DNA from: Chloroflexota bacterium | GTDB taxonomy: Bacteria > Chloroflexota > Anaerolineae > B4-G1 | Direction: 5' to 3' | DNA: 63,479 bases | Assembly: GCA_024232355.1 (NCBI GenBank) | Contig: JAAEPW010000550.1 | Span: 1-63,479 of the forward strand | Shown: positions 34,154 to 43,575 of the stretch, piece by piece | How positions within the stretch are numbered: position 1 is the stretch's first letter | Layout of the letters: each line of letters starts with the position of its first letter | The notes under the pieces: model-generated | What the model was told of the DNA's origin: nothing | The model's database searches: none | What the model saw: the letters and a program-made list of their open reading frames with translations, nothing else | Made by a program: the position numbers and the translations under genes

Positions 34154-36160
34154 ATGAAACACAGAATTCGACCAATTCTATTTATCTTGCTATTCTTACT
34201 TTGGCTAGGCACAATCACAGTGACTGCCGCCCCTGATAAAGTGACGACTGATCTGGCGGAGATGGTAAAGCCTCAAGCCATTACGGCTCGCAACGAGACT
34301 GGCGTCTCCGCGACGGGTACGCATACGACTGTCATCATCAATGCTGCGCCCGCCGCAGTCGCACCAGTTACTGCGACCATTACCGGCCCCCAAACTGGTC
34401 AGCTTGGTGTACCCTATACCTTTACTATCACGATTGATCCAGTGGACGTTACGATGCCGATCACGTACGAGGCCCAGTATACCGACGGTAGTAGTCCGCT
34501 GGGCCCCTTCAGCTTGCCTCAGAGGGTTGTCAACACGCCAAGCATTACTTGGACCATTCCTGGCACCAAGACCGTTTGGGTAAAGGCTTCCAACGAAGAG
34601 GGGTTTATGACCGGTACCCACGAGATTGTGATCAGTGAAGCACCCGTTGACCCCCAAGCACAGGTCATCCTCACAGGGCCTGCCAATGGCATGACGAATC
34701 AGCCGTATATTTTTACGGCCACGATCAGCCCTACAACCGCTACCAAGCCAATCACTTACACGTTTATGAGGACAGATGGTTCCGGTCCACTCTCTAGCGG
34801 GCCTGTTGATTCCAATGCCATAGCTTTACAAAATGTCATCTGGACCACACCAGGAACCAAGGTAGTTACGGCAACAGCGCAAAACGCGGATGGGACCTAC
34901 ATCGACACCCTTGCCGTTGAGATCACCAGTGGGACCATCTTCCTGCCCTTGGTGCTGAAAGGCTATACCCCGCCGTTCAGCCCATCGGAGGACATACTCT
35001 GGAATCTTGCTGCTATGAGAGTACCAGAAGCATGGGCATCAAGCACGGGGCAGGGAATTGTCATAGCAGACATAGGTACCGGTGTTGATCTAGACCATCC
35101 CGATCTGGCGGCTAATATCGTCGGCGGCTACAACTTTGTGAACGACACCACGGTTCCAGAAGATGACGTGGGCACCGGTACCTTTATCGCCGGCATCATC
35201 GCGGGCGTTCCAAACAACGGAGGGATCGTCGGCGTTGCTCCCCATGCCAAGATTATGCCAGTAAAGGTCATTGATAGTAATGGAGCGTTTACGTCTGCGG
35301 ATGTCGCCGCCGGAATCAGGTGGGCCTACGATAATGGAGCCCGTCTCATCAACCTCAGTTTTATGTTCACCATGGAGTCTGCAACTATCGACGACGCACT
35401 TGAGCATGCATTCTATGCTTTGGTATTTGGCATGGAGGGTGACTGTGGAGGCACCGACTATGCCGATCATGGTTGTACGATACAAAATCAAAATGTCTGG
35501 CCCGCTAGATACGCCAATGTTGAAGGAATTGGCTCAACCGACATCGACAACCAGCTTTCTGATTTTTCAACCGAGTTCCAGCCCATGGTCGTCGCTCCAG
35601 GAGAAGGGATTTACAGTACCGGCCTAAATGGAGGATACGCGACAGGCAGCAGTACTGGTTATGCTTCTGCTCATGCTGCTGGTGTAGCCGCGTTGGTTTG
35701 GGCCGCGAATCCCACCTACTACGATGGCGATGTTCGAGGCGCTATCCTTCATAGTGCTGATGATTTAGGTTACGTCACTCCATCTATGGCTGTCGGATTT
35801 GGCCTTATAGATGCCGCCGCCGCGATCACACAAAATCCGTCTGGCGGCTGGGCCAAGGCTAACACTGATACGGTACAGCCCTCTGTTTCCGGCGCTCGGT
35901 CTCTTGATGCTCCACGGCAAACCACCACCATGATGGAGGATGAGGTTTTAGTCAAGCTAAGTGACGGAGCCAGTTTGGGTCAGGTTTGGAACGAGATGGG
36001 GTTCAAATTATCCGAGTTGCGGGTGTTGGACGTGATCGAAGGGTTGAATGTCTATCGCCTGTCTGTTCCCACTGATCAGCAGACAGCCATCATCAGTGGC
36101 CTGCTTGAAACACCTGGCGTCGAATACGCCGAGCCGAACCATTTGGTGATGATCAAGTAG
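34154..36160 (+). CDS. Exported subtilisin-like protein with all catalytic residues replaced (pseudo-peptidase)
   Basis: A 668-residue exported protein. Signal peptide about 4-25, two Ig-like repeats (about 75-170 and 175-262), then TIFLPLVLKGY at 274-284, a peptidase S8 domain (about 285-570) and a C-terminal domain. The S8 motifs are plain but inactive: the Asp motif reads IGTGVDLDHPDL (Gly308 where Asp is expected), the His motif VGTGTFIAGIIAG (Thr341 for His), the Ser motif STGYASAHAAG (Gly502 for Ser). The usual oxyanion AGN is also missing. The last 70 residues, VLVKLSDGASLGQV to VEYAEPNH, resemble the inhibitory prodomain that normally precedes the protease. A binding or scaffolding role is likelier than proteolysis. 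ATG at 34154 follows AGGAG. The 263 bases before it hold no gene. Confidence 0.85.
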   Translation: MKHRIRPILFILLFLLWLGTITVTAAPDKVTTDLAEMVKPQAITARNETGVSATGTHTTVIINAAPAAVAPVTATITGPQTGQLGVPYTFTITIDPVDVTMPITYEAQYTDGSSPLGPFSLPQRVVNTPSITWTIPGTKTVWVKASNEEGFMTGTHEIVISEAPVDPQAQVILTGPANGMTNQPYIFTATISPTTATKPITYTFMRTDGSGPLSSGPVDSNAIALQNVIWTTPGTKVVTATAQNADGTYIDTLAVEITSGTIFLPLVLKGYTPPFSPSEDILWNLAAMRVPEAWASSTGQGIVIADIGTGVDLDHPDLAANIVGGYNFVNDTTVPEDDVGTGTFIAGIIAGVPNNGGIVGVAPHAKIMPVKVIDSNGAFTSADVAAGIRWAYDNGARLINLSFMFTMESATIDDALEHAFYALVFGMEGDCGGTDYADHGCTIQNQNVWPARYANVEGIGSTDIDNQLSDFSTEFQPMVVAPGEGIYSTGLNGGYATGSSTGYASAHAAGVAALVWAANPTYYDGDVRGAILHSADDLGYVTPSMAVGFGLIDAAAAITQNPSGGWAKANTDTVQPSVSGARSLDAPRQTTTMMEDEVLVKLSDGASLGQVWNEMGFKLSELRVLDVIEGLNVYRLSVPTDQQTAIISGLLETPGVEYAEPNHLVMIK

Positions 36161-36171
36161 ATATCAAATCA

Positions 36172-36213
36172 AGACCTGACAGGTTTCTGTTCACCCGGAA
36201 ATCTGTCAGGTCT
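36172..36213. terminator. Intergenic hairpin, possible terminator or attenuator
   Basis: AGACCTGACAG (36172-36182) pairs perfectly with CTGTCAGGTCT (36203-36213), extended by TTTC/GAAA after a one-base bulge. There is no T run, so it may be a processing site or a dispersed palindrome and not a strict terminator. It lies 12 bases after the pseudo-peptidase gene. Confidence 0.55.
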
Positions 36214-36278
36214 GACTTGCCTAGTTACCCCCCGTCCGTGTCCCACAGGTGGGGTAGCGCACATATAAGGAGTTCAAA

Positions 36279-39200
36279 ATGAAAGCAAAGAATCGCAACG
36301 TAATACGCTGGTCGCGCTTATTCGGCGTGACGACGGCCACCCTTGGCCTGACCGTGCTCACCATCTGGCTGGCGCTGATCTCACCGGCAGCCGCCGGGCC
36401 AAATGTTGGGGATGATTCTGGATCATTCGCGGCCAAGGCAAACAACCAAGTGATCTCGATGACGGTCGAGACGCCCCAAACCCCAGTCGTTCCTGGCGAC
36501 ATTGTGACCTATACCATCGACTTGACCAACCCCAGCAGTGTGACGATCCCGACGGTGATACTCAGCAATACCCTGCCATCGGGGCTAAAGTTGGCCGGTA
36601 GCCACGGCGACGATGTATGGCTCCAAGAGGTGGTTTCTACTGTCACGCCGTTGAGAGCGATGGTTAGACGGAGAGTGGTAAAAGGAGATACTCGTACCAT
36701 CCTGGGGTGGATGGGCAGCCTCGGAAATGGTTCCGCACTGCGCATATCCTATCGGGCACAGGTTCAGGCGTGTTACGATCCAGACCCATTCTCTATTCAC
36801 AACGAGGTCAGCATGTTTACTGCGGGAGAAGGTTGGGATGAACCATTGGAAACGGACATCCTAGTTCATTGTTACCCATCAGTGGACCCGCTCAAGATCA
36901 ACGTCTCCCTTGGATTCAAGGGGACCGACGAGGAATTACAGGCTCTTGTGGACTGGCTTGTGGTCGGTAACCGGTCCAACACGCTGCAAATCGTGGCCTC
37001 CAACACCGATACAAACCCGGCTGTACTGGGCTTGGTGGGCATCTTTCCCAGCCGGGATATGATGGCTCGTCCATACCTTGATTCAGCCCTGGCCGGGTAC
37101 CGGGTGCCGCATCTAGGCTATCATGCAGGAGGTGGAGAAATGGACTTGATCGAATTTCAGCTCACGCTGGGGGCGGGTGAAACCAGGTCCATCGATATTC
37201 CCTACGCCCCTGTCATAGATCTGCCAGGCGGAACCGAATTGGTGAACAAATTGGGCTATTGTGTTTCTTTCGATGGTCTCACGTGCCCCGGCGCTATTCC
37301 CGACAGCCCTGAATTTCCCCCTTCGATCCAATGGGTCGAACCGGTAACCGTCACCGTCGAGCACCGAGACCTGGGTGATGCCCCCGACAGCACCAACTAC
37401 GCCGCGGCAGCGATGGAAGCTTACCCTGGTGTGCAGGCTAACTTTCCCACCGTGTTTGCCCCTTCCACCGGATCGGACCAGGGGCCAGCTCACAAAAATC
37501 CGCGCCCCTTCCATCTGGGCCGCCGAGTCAGCCCCGAAGCCGAGGCCGACGTCGGGCCAGACATGGACCCCACCAACAACATCCTGCCCGCCACCGGCGT
37601 GCCCGACCGCGACGAGCGCGACGACGGCGTTCGCGCACCCCTGACACCCATCCAAGAGTGCGAGCGCACAGTACTCCCGGTGCGCGTGGCGATCCGCCCG
37701 GGAGCGGTCACGTACTTTGAAAACCTCGGCACCAAAGGCTATCTGAACGTCTGGATAGACGGCAACCACGACGGCGACTGGGCGGACAGCATCACCTGCA
37801 CGGTCGGAGGCGCGTTGGAACACGTCGTCATCGACCACGAGATCGACGTGGTGGCGTTGGGCGCGGGCCTGCACACCATCATGGTGCAGACCGGGCGCGT
37901 TCCCTGGTCCGCGCAGAGCGGCCAGGCGGCCTGGGTGCGCGTCACGTTGAGCGAGTCGAAATCCAACAAGCCGCTCAACAGCGGCGGCGTCGACCACGGT
38001 GACGGGCGGGGCTTTGCCACCCCCTTTGTGCTCGGCGAGACCGAGGACTTTATCTATCGCCCCAGCACAGACCCCCTATTCGGCCCCGATATGGATATAG
38101 AGATGACCGGGTTCTTGCAAAGATTCCTCAAACGACGTCCCAAACTGCCAGCAAAGGCTCCCAGTGTAGTTGGTCACAACTTTGAGCAATTCCGAGTCGA
38201 GCAGAGGACCGATTATGAACAAGTGGGAAACCTGGTCGCAGAGGACGTGTCGCTGACCCAGTATATTCCCTCCGCGTTTGTGGGTGAGGAAAAACCGCGC
38301 ATCATTGCAGTTCCCGCAATCCCAGATGACCATGTTACATTCGACAACGACAGGATCACGTGGCAACTGGGGGACCTAGAGCCCGGTGAAGGAGGCGTGA
38401 TCTTTGTCTCGTGGACGGTAGGGGATTTTGACGGTGATGGCGTCGATTTTAAGTCACTCTCGGTGAGCGAGACGTTCACCAGCAGCGTGGTCATCACCTG
38501 CAGCAACGACGTTGATCTGAGTAACAACACAGCACAAGCCGTCACGAAACCGGAACCGTCCCCACCCACCATCGGTTTCCGCGCCGCAGAGTCAGGAGTT
38601 CCTCCGTATGATGAACTCTTTGTTCAGCGCGGCACCACCTGCAGCAGCAACATTGTGCTGGGCGGTCGTGGCGATCCAGGTGACATTCTCACGATCATCA
38701 GAGATGGTTCCGAGATCGGCTCCGCCACTGTCGCCGCCGATGGCAGTTGGATATTTCCCCTCACACTGCCTGAAGGTCGACACCACGTGGGCGTGTTTGT
38801 GAGTACCAGGCCCGAATTCCAAGCCAGTACATCGCTCGTAATAAACCTCTCTTTGGGGTGGGATCCCAGCAGCTTTAGATTTACAGATTCAAAGGGAAAC
38901 ACGATTCACCCGGTGGATGGCATCGGGAACGGGAGTCAGGACGCCAGCGGCTGGGTGGCACAACTACGGCCGGGCGAGACCTATAACGTGTCTCTGCGTT
39001 TCAGCGGCGGAGCTTCGCAAGCGGAGAAGGCCAATATTTTGGTATGGGTGGGAGCGACAAAGATCATTCTCACCGACGATGATGAGGATGACATTTACGA
39101 GGGCACGTTCACTACGCCCGAAATCCCCACTTCCGGTCAGAGAGTCAAGGCGCCAAGCGCGACGCAATATGACGTGGAGCTCTCTATCCTGAGCGGCCAG

Positions 39201-39878
39201 GTCGAGTCGATCTTTGGCGGAACGGTAGAGGCGGCGCCCGGGGGAGTGGTGTACGATGTCAATGACGCCAATCCGGTGGAAGGGGCGATGGTCGCGGCCT
39301 TTACGGTCGTGAGCGATTCGGGCGAGATTCCTTTCGCTTACTATAACGGCTGGTTTGGCGAGGATTATGGCCAGACCAACCCCCAAACCACGACCGTCGA
39401 TGGGACCTTGAGCTTTTGGGCGCCGCCCGGCACCTACCGGTTGGACGTGTCGCACCCCGACTACCAGCCCTATCGTAGCCAAGACATCGCCGTGGTCGGG
39501 AACCTACTGTACGACGACATCACCCTGACGCCCGTCATCACACAAGAAGCGGATTACGTGGTTTCGGTGGATGGCGACGGTTTCGACCCAGCTGTCCTGT
39601 GGGTACCGCCCGGCGCGGTGGTCCAGTGGGTCAACGTGGATGTGCAAGACCACACAGCCACCAGCGTTGCCTCGGACGGTTCCGGCACCATCGGCACCGG
39701 CGGGTGGGACAGCGGCGTGCTGGCTGCTGGCGAATTGTACCTGTTCCAGTTGGATATGGCAGAGACCTATGTCTACCAGGATGGAGAAAACCCGAGCAAT
39801 ACCGGGCTCATCATCGTCGACCCAGACTTGATCGGTGCTGGCAATATCTACCTGCCACTGGTGTTAAAAAATAGTTGA
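36279..39878 (+). CDS. Large exported DUF11/GEVED surface protein with cupredoxin-like domain and YLPLVLK C-terminus
   Basis: A 1199-residue exported protein. Signal peptide about 10-40 (ends PAAAG). A DUF11-like domain (about 60-180, VPGDIVTYTIDLTNPSSVTIP) is followed by a further beta region, a GEVED domain (about 370-590, DLGDAPDSTNYAAAA, WIDGNHDGDWADS), a second DUF11-like domain (about 610-760), Ig-like domains (765-970), a carboxypeptidase-regulatory-like domain (about 990-1085) and a plastocyanin-like fold (1090-1185). In the last, the copper loop YxYxCxxHPxMxG is replaced by YVYQDGENPSNTG, so the metal site is lost apart from an upstream His (DHTATS). It ends NIYLPLVLKNS. Its role is probably structural or adhesive in the cell envelope. 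Confidence 0.85.
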   Translation: MKAKNRNVIRWSRLFGVTTATLGLTVLTIWLALISPAAAGPNVGDDSGSFAAKANNQVISMTVETPQTPVVPGDIVTYTIDLTNPSSVTIPTVILSNTLPSGLKLAGSHGDDVWLQEVVSTVTPLRAMVRRRVVKGDTRTILGWMGSLGNGSALRISYRAQVQACYDPDPFSIHNEVSMFTAGEGWDEPLETDILVHCYPSVDPLKINVSLGFKGTDEELQALVDWLVVGNRSNTLQIVASNTDTNPAVLGLVGIFPSRDMMARPYLDSALAGYRVPHLGYHAGGGEMDLIEFQLTLGAGETRSIDIPYAPVIDLPGGTELVNKLGYCVSFDGLTCPGAIPDSPEFPPSIQWVEPVTVTVEHRDLGDAPDSTNYAAAAMEAYPGVQANFPTVFAPSTGSDQGPAHKNPRPFHLGRRVSPEAEADVGPDMDPTNNILPATGVPDRDERDDGVRAPLTPIQECERTVLPVRVAIRPGAVTYFENLGTKGYLNVWIDGNHDGDWADSITCTVGGALEHVVIDHEIDVVALGAGLHTIMVQTGRVPWSAQSGQAAWVRVTLSESKSNKPLNSGGVDHGDGRGFATPFVLGETEDFIYRPSTDPLFGPDMDIEMTGFLQRFLKRRPKLPAKAPSVVGHNFEQFRVEQRTDYEQVGNLVAEDVSLTQYIPSAFVGEEKPRIIAVPAIPDDHVTFDNDRITWQLGDLEPGEGGVIFVSWTVGDFDGDGVDFKSLSVSETFTSSVVITCSNDVDLSNNTAQAVTKPEPSPPTIGFRAAESGVPPYDELFVQRGTTCSSNIVLGGRGDPGDILTIIRDGSEIGSATVAADGSWIFPLTLPEGRHHVGVFVSTRPEFQASTSLVINLSLGWDPSSFRFTDSKGNTIHPVDGIGNGSQDASGWVAQLRPGETYNVSLRFSGGASQAEKANILVWVGATKIILTDDDEDDIYEGTFTTPEIPTSGQRVKAPSATQYDVELSILSGQVESIFGGTVEAAPGGVVYDVNDANPVEGAMVAAFTVVSDSGEIPFAYYNGWFGEDYGQTNPQTTTVDGTLSFWAPPGTYRLDVSHPDYQPYRSQDIAVVGNLLYDDITLTPVITQEADYVVSVDGDGFDPAVLWVPPGAVVQWVNVDVQDHTATSVASDGSGTIGTGGWDSGVLAAGELYLFQLDMAETYVYQDGENPSNTGLIIVDPDLIGAGNIYLPLVLKNS

Positions 39879-39955
39879 TTCAATACAACCCAGTACTATA
39901 ACGAGACTCGGAGTGATTCGTTTCCGTCAAATCTCGTTGTAGTGCAGTTCAAGTC

Positions 39956-39996
39956 AAAAATAGCCCCATGTTCATCCTTGAGGGTGAACATGGGGC
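39956..39996 (-). terminator. Intrinsic terminator between convergent genes
   Basis: GCCCCATGTTCATCC (39963-39977) and GGGTGAACATGGGGC (39982-39996) form a 15-pair stem (one wobble) with a 4-base loop. Read on the minus strand it is followed by TTTTT (39960-39956), so it terminates regulator 2; on the plus strand it lacks a T run but may still stop transcripts of the surface-protein genes. Confidence 0.85.
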
Positions 39997-40044
39997 ATGA
40001 TGACTGCAACCGTACCAAGCAAGATGTGATACTGTGGCTGGACT

Positions 40045-43000
40045 TTATTCGCCTATGATGTTTTTGACCACCGCTTCCAATTCTTGCTTCTGACCGCGTT
40101 CCCGAGCGGCGGCTGCCACATCGGATGGCAGTTCAGACTCTAGCTCTGAAAGGATGTTTTCCGCGTCCTCCCGGGTCTTTTTCTGGGTTATCGAGTGGTG
40201 GATGACCAACGCCACAAGCTCTACGGATCGTGTCTTTTCTCCTCTTTTCGCCAGCAAGAGGGCAACCTCGGTCAAAACGTCCAAAGCTTTGGAAACGTTT
40301 TGCGCCTCCACACTGATTTTCAGGGCTTTTTGGTAATAGGTCCAAGACTCGTCATAATCCCCCTGATCCCGCGCCACACGGCCCAGAATGCTGAGAGGAT
40401 AAGCGCTTTCTCTCAGGTTTTTTGTCTCGGTAAAGATCACCAGGCTTTCCTGCAAAAGCTCGGTGGCCTCCTCGTATTCTCCGAGAACGTGCGCCACGCC
40501 TCCCAGGTTGTTGAGAGACACGGCGATCCCCATTTGATCTCCGATCTCGCGGCGAACGACCAAGCCTTGCTGGTAACACTGCCGGGCTTGGAGATGATCG
40601 CCCAGCACGCGAAACACTTCGCCCAAGTTGTTGAGCGACACAGCCATACTGTACTGGTCGCCGCGTTCTCTAAAGGCATCCACACTTTCCTGTAAGAATT
40701 CCTTGGCCTGCGTGTATTCGCCAAGCGCCCGGCAAACGTTGCCCAAATTGCTCAAGGTAACGGCCAGTTCCCGGCGTTCGTCAAGCGCCCGACAAACCGC
40801 CAGACTCTCTTTGTAAAGCTGTTTCGCTCCGACATAGTCTCCAGCCCGGTAGGTAATCACACCCAACTGGTTGAGGACAGTGGCCAATTCCCATCGAGTG
40901 TCCAGGCGGCGAAAAATCGCCAGACTCTTTTGCAGGACAGCTTTTGCTTTCTTGGAGAGACCCAGGCGATGAGAACACCATCCTTGGTGGGATAAAAGCG
41001 AGCCAAGGATGGCGGCTTTTCGACCCGTGATCTGATCTGCCGGGCCAAAAGATGTCTCCAAACTCGCGGCAGCTTTGTCAAAAACCGCCAATCCTTCTTG
41101 AAACCAACTGCGTCTTTCATAAAAGCGGTAAAGACTCATCTGAGACTTTTCGAGAGCGATTTCTTTGCTATGGGTAACGGCGTGCTGCCAGGATGCCCGC
41201 ACATTCTCAACCTCGGCATTGATCTCTGCCAGAGCCTCTTTTTGACGGTTTCCTTTCAAGTGATCGGTTCTTTGGTGCAAAAAATCAGCGTAATAGTCAC
41301 AGTGGCGGTCAAGCGTTTCATTTTGCTTTTGGGGATACTCGTCGAGTTTCTCGGCAGCGTACTGCCTCAATAATTCGTGTATCTCGTACCGGCCCGCAAG
41401 AGTTTTACGCGCGAGGGATTTATCGACCAGTGCAGACAGAATCCTCAGAGGTGCTCCGGCTACTTTATGAGCGGCCTGTGCCTCAAAGCTGCCGTGGAAG
41501 AGCGTCAATTTCTGATAAACGTGCTGCTCCTCTTCCGAGAGCAAATTCCAGGAATGCTCGAAAACCGCGCGGATGCTGCGATGCCGTTCCGGTACATCCC
41601 GCATCGTGGTAGCCAGCCCATCAAGATTCTGCGCAATTTGGGCAGCGATCTGGTCGCACGAAAAGAGCGCGATCGAAGCGGCTGCCAACTCGACACCCAA
41701 GGGTGTGCCCTCCACCAACTGGCAGATACGAACCACCGCCGGTGTGGTCGTCGCCAATAATCCAAAACCTGTCTCCACTCGTCGCGCGCGATCACAGAAC
41801 AATTGCACCGCGCTGTACCCCTCGACCTCCGTTGAGACGTCTGTTTCCGGGAACGCAAGCCCTCGGACGTTGAAAACCCATTCCGCCCGAACGTTCAGGC
41901 GCTCGCGCGATGTGACCATGATCTTGACCTCGGGAGCGGACCGGAGAATATCCAAAAGCAACCCGGCACCCTCGAGCAGGTGCTCAAAGTTATCCAGCAC
42001 CAGGAGCATCTCTTTTTCGCGCAAATAGTCTTCGAGTTGCGTCTTGGGGTCTTGGCGACCGGAAAAAGAGAGATCAACCGCATCAGCCACGGTCGAGACG
42101 AGGAATGCGGGCGAGCTCAAAGGAGCCAAAGGGATAAAATAAACCCCGTGCAGGAAAATCTCGACGTGCTCTTGGGCCGCTTGCAGGGCAAGGTGGGTTT
42201 TTCCGACGCCGCCCAGACCGGTCAGGGTCAACAAGCGGCAGTCCGGGTCTGCCAGCCGCTCGGCGATCTCGGTCAGCTCTTGTTCGCGTCCGATCAAGGG
42301 CGTCAGTTGGGCCGGCAGGTTGTTCGGGCGCACTTTACCTGCGGACCGAATGCGATCGTACAGCGCTTGGGTTTCTTGAGCAGGTTCTACACCCAGTTCT
42401 TGGGCCAGGATGCGGTGGCATATCTCGTACTGAGCGAGCGCCGCGCTGCGCTGTCCACTGTGGGCCAACAAGCGCATCAACTGCTGGTGGGCTTCCTCCC
42501 GCCAGGGTTCCATCTCTACCTGCCGCCGGGCGTAGCGTCGCGCTCGCTCGTAATCTCGGTGACGTTCGTGATACCTGGTCAGATGGTATAGCGCATCTAT
42601 GGTCAGACGATGGAAGCGTTCTCGCCGGAGCAAAGTCCAATCCTCAAAAGAGACGCTATCGTCTACAAAGAGCCCTTTCAGGAAACCGCCCCGATAGAAT
42701 CTGACCACCTGTTCCAACTGTTGGATACAAGGCTCGCAAGTCTCTATGCGAGGATGAGTGTGTATCTCGCTGGCCGTAATGTGCGTGTTGAATGCCGCCA
42801 CGTCCAACCAATGATCGCTGTCCGAGTTGAACTGAACCGTCCTGCGGTTGATCTGCAGAAAAGGCTGATCGGCATCATTGCAAATGACCCGGCGCAGGTT
42901 GGAGAGTGCCTGGCGCAGGCTGTGACGTGCTTTTTTCTCGGGCTGGTCGGGCCAGAGGAACCCGGCCAAAGTCTCTCGGCTGTGGGGTCGGTCGGATTCC

Positions 43001-43113
43001 ACTGCCAGATAGACCAGCAGTGCTCGCACCTTGTGGGATTCGAACCCGGTGACAGGGGCTCCATCTAGCGTGACGTGAAAGGGGCCCAGTGAGTGTATAG
43101 ACAAATGAGCCAT
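40045..43113 (-). CDS. SARP/AfsR-like regulator: winged helix-BTAD-NB-ARC-TPR (module 2)
   Basis: A 1022-residue paralogue of the regulator at 24618-27698 with the same order: winged helix ([40 protein letters not shown]), BTAD, NB-ARC with [15 protein letters not shown] and [10 protein letters not shown], and about 400 residues of TPRs (repeats of [28 protein letters not shown] type). The N-terminal part is nearly the same as copy 1, so both probably recognise the same DNA repeats. The TPR end is a different array with regular 40-residue repeats, so different signals may be sensed. Its gene separates the two surface-protein sets and diverges from the small protein at 43262. Apparent leaderless start, as in copy 1. 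Confidence 0.9.
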   Translation of the reverse strand: MAHLSIHSLGPFHVTLDGAPVTGFESHKVRALLVYLAVESDRPHSRETLAGFLWPDQPEKKARHSLRQALSNLRRVICNDADQPFLQINRRTVQFNSDSDHWLDVAAFNTHITASEIHTHPRIETCEPCIQQLEQVVRFYRGGFLKGLFVDDSVSFEDWTLLRRERFHRLTIDALYHLTRYHERHRDYERARRYARRQVEMEPWREEAHQQLMRLLAHSGQRSAALAQYEICHRILAQELGVEPAQETQALYDRIRSAGKVRPNNLPAQLTPLIGREQELTEIAERLADPDCRLLTLTGLGGVGKTHLALQAAQEHVEIFLHGVYFIPLAPLSSPAFLVSTVADAVDLSFSGRQDPKTQLEDYLREKEMLLVLDNFEHLLEGAGLLLDILRSAPEVKIMVTSRERLNVRAEWVFNVRGLAFPETDVSTEVEGYSAVQLFCDRARRVETGFGLLATTTPAVVRICQLVEGTPLGVELAAASIALFSCDQIAAQIAQNLDGLATTMRDVPERHRSIRAVFEHSWNLLSEEEQHVYQKLTLFHGSFEAQAAHKVAGAPLRILSALVDKSLARKTLAGRYEIHELLRQYAAEKLDEYPQKQNETLDRHCDYYADFLHQRTDHLKGNRQKEALAEINAEVENVRASWQHAVTHSKEIALEKSQMSLYRFYERRSWFQEGLAVFDKAAASLETSFGPADQITGRKAAILGSLLSHQGWCSHRLGLSKKAKAVLQKSLAIFRRLDTRWELATVLNQLGVITYRAGDYVGAKQLYKESLAVCRALDERRELAVTLSNLGNVCRALGEYTQAKEFLQESVDAFRERGDQYSMAVSLNNLGEVFRVLGDHLQARQCYQQGLVVRREIGDQMGIAVSLNNLGGVAHVLGEYEEATELLQESLVIFTETKNLRESAYPLSILGRVARDQGDYDESWTYYQKALKISVEAQNVSKALDVLTEVALLLAKRGEKTRSVELVALVIHHSITQKKTREDAENILSELESELPSDVAAAARERGQKQELEAVVKNIIGE

Positions 43114-43121
43114 TGGTCACT

Positions 43122-43149
43122 ATTATACCGACATTGCCCCAGTAGGCAA
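43122..43149 (-). promoter_or_regulatory. Promoter of regulator 2, leaderless
   Basis: On the minus strand TTGCCT (43149-43144), 16 bases, TATAAT (43127-43122), with the ATG at 43113. Boxes, spacing and the inner TTGCC-N6-GGCAA pair equal those of regulator 1. A small hairpin GCTTTTGC/GCAAAAGC (43153-43173) lies upstream. Confidence 0.75.
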
Positions 43150-43209
43150 CAAGCTTTTGCGAAAGGCAAAAGCCTCGAGGAATTCCCTTAATAGTTCTTT
43201 AATAGCTCC

Positions 43210-43240
43210 TGACGTTTTCTTGACGTTCTGTCACTATAAT
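43210..43240 (+). promoter_or_regulatory. Predicted SARP-binding direct repeats and -10 box (module 2)
   Basis: TGACGTT at 43210-43216 and again at 43221-43227 (11-base period), then seven bases and TATAAT (43235-43240). Distances equal those of module 1 to the base although the flanks have diverged, a sign of constraint. It should drive the small protein at 43262, whose ribosome site AGGTGG lies at 43251. Confidence 0.82.
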
Positions 43241-43261
43241 GGGGTTGTTCAGGTGGCAAAT

Positions 43262-43492
43262 ATGAAAAAACAACAACAGCGAGATTATCTATCATACCTG
43301 CTGCGCCTGTGGCAGACGGGCGACGACGAGAATGTGGTCTGGCGGGCTCTTCTTGAGAACCCTTTCACCGAAGAGCGCCACGGATTCGCCAGCCTGCAAG
43401 ATTTGTTCGCCTTTTTGCAAACTCGGGTAGATGCCGAGAAACATCGGGCGGAAGACGATAGAGTCGTTTCGCATGATCAAGAAAGGAGGTAA
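43262..43492 (+). CDS. Small conserved protein of unknown function (module 2 copy)
   Basis: A 76-residue paralogue of the protein at 33678-33890 with YLSYLLRLWQTGDDENVVWR, ALLENPFTEERHGFASLQ and DLFAFLQTRVDAEKHR. The variable part is the acidic stretch between the Trp residues and the C-terminus. The ATG at 43262 has AGGTGG upstream and lies just after the predicted -10 box; the longer frame would start upstream of the promoter and is rejected. It is the first gene of the module 2 transcript, followed after 83 bases by the surface protein at 43576. No known domain is recognised and no membrane segment is present. Confidence 0.8.
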   Translation: MKKQQQRDYLSYLLRLWQTGDDENVVWRALLENPFTEERHGFASLQDLFAFLQTRVDAEKHRAEDDRVVSHDQERR

Positions 43493-43575
43493 ACACAGCA
43501 CAATTTGATGATGAAAAGTAAAACCCGATTTGATCGTCTCGAAATCTAAAACTAGCATACTGAAAGGATATAAAA

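Noticed and set aside
37113..37997. A 294-residue minus-strand open frame
   Set aside because: It overlaps the GEVED domain, which is plainly coded on the plus strand; the minus frame lacks any recognisable domain.
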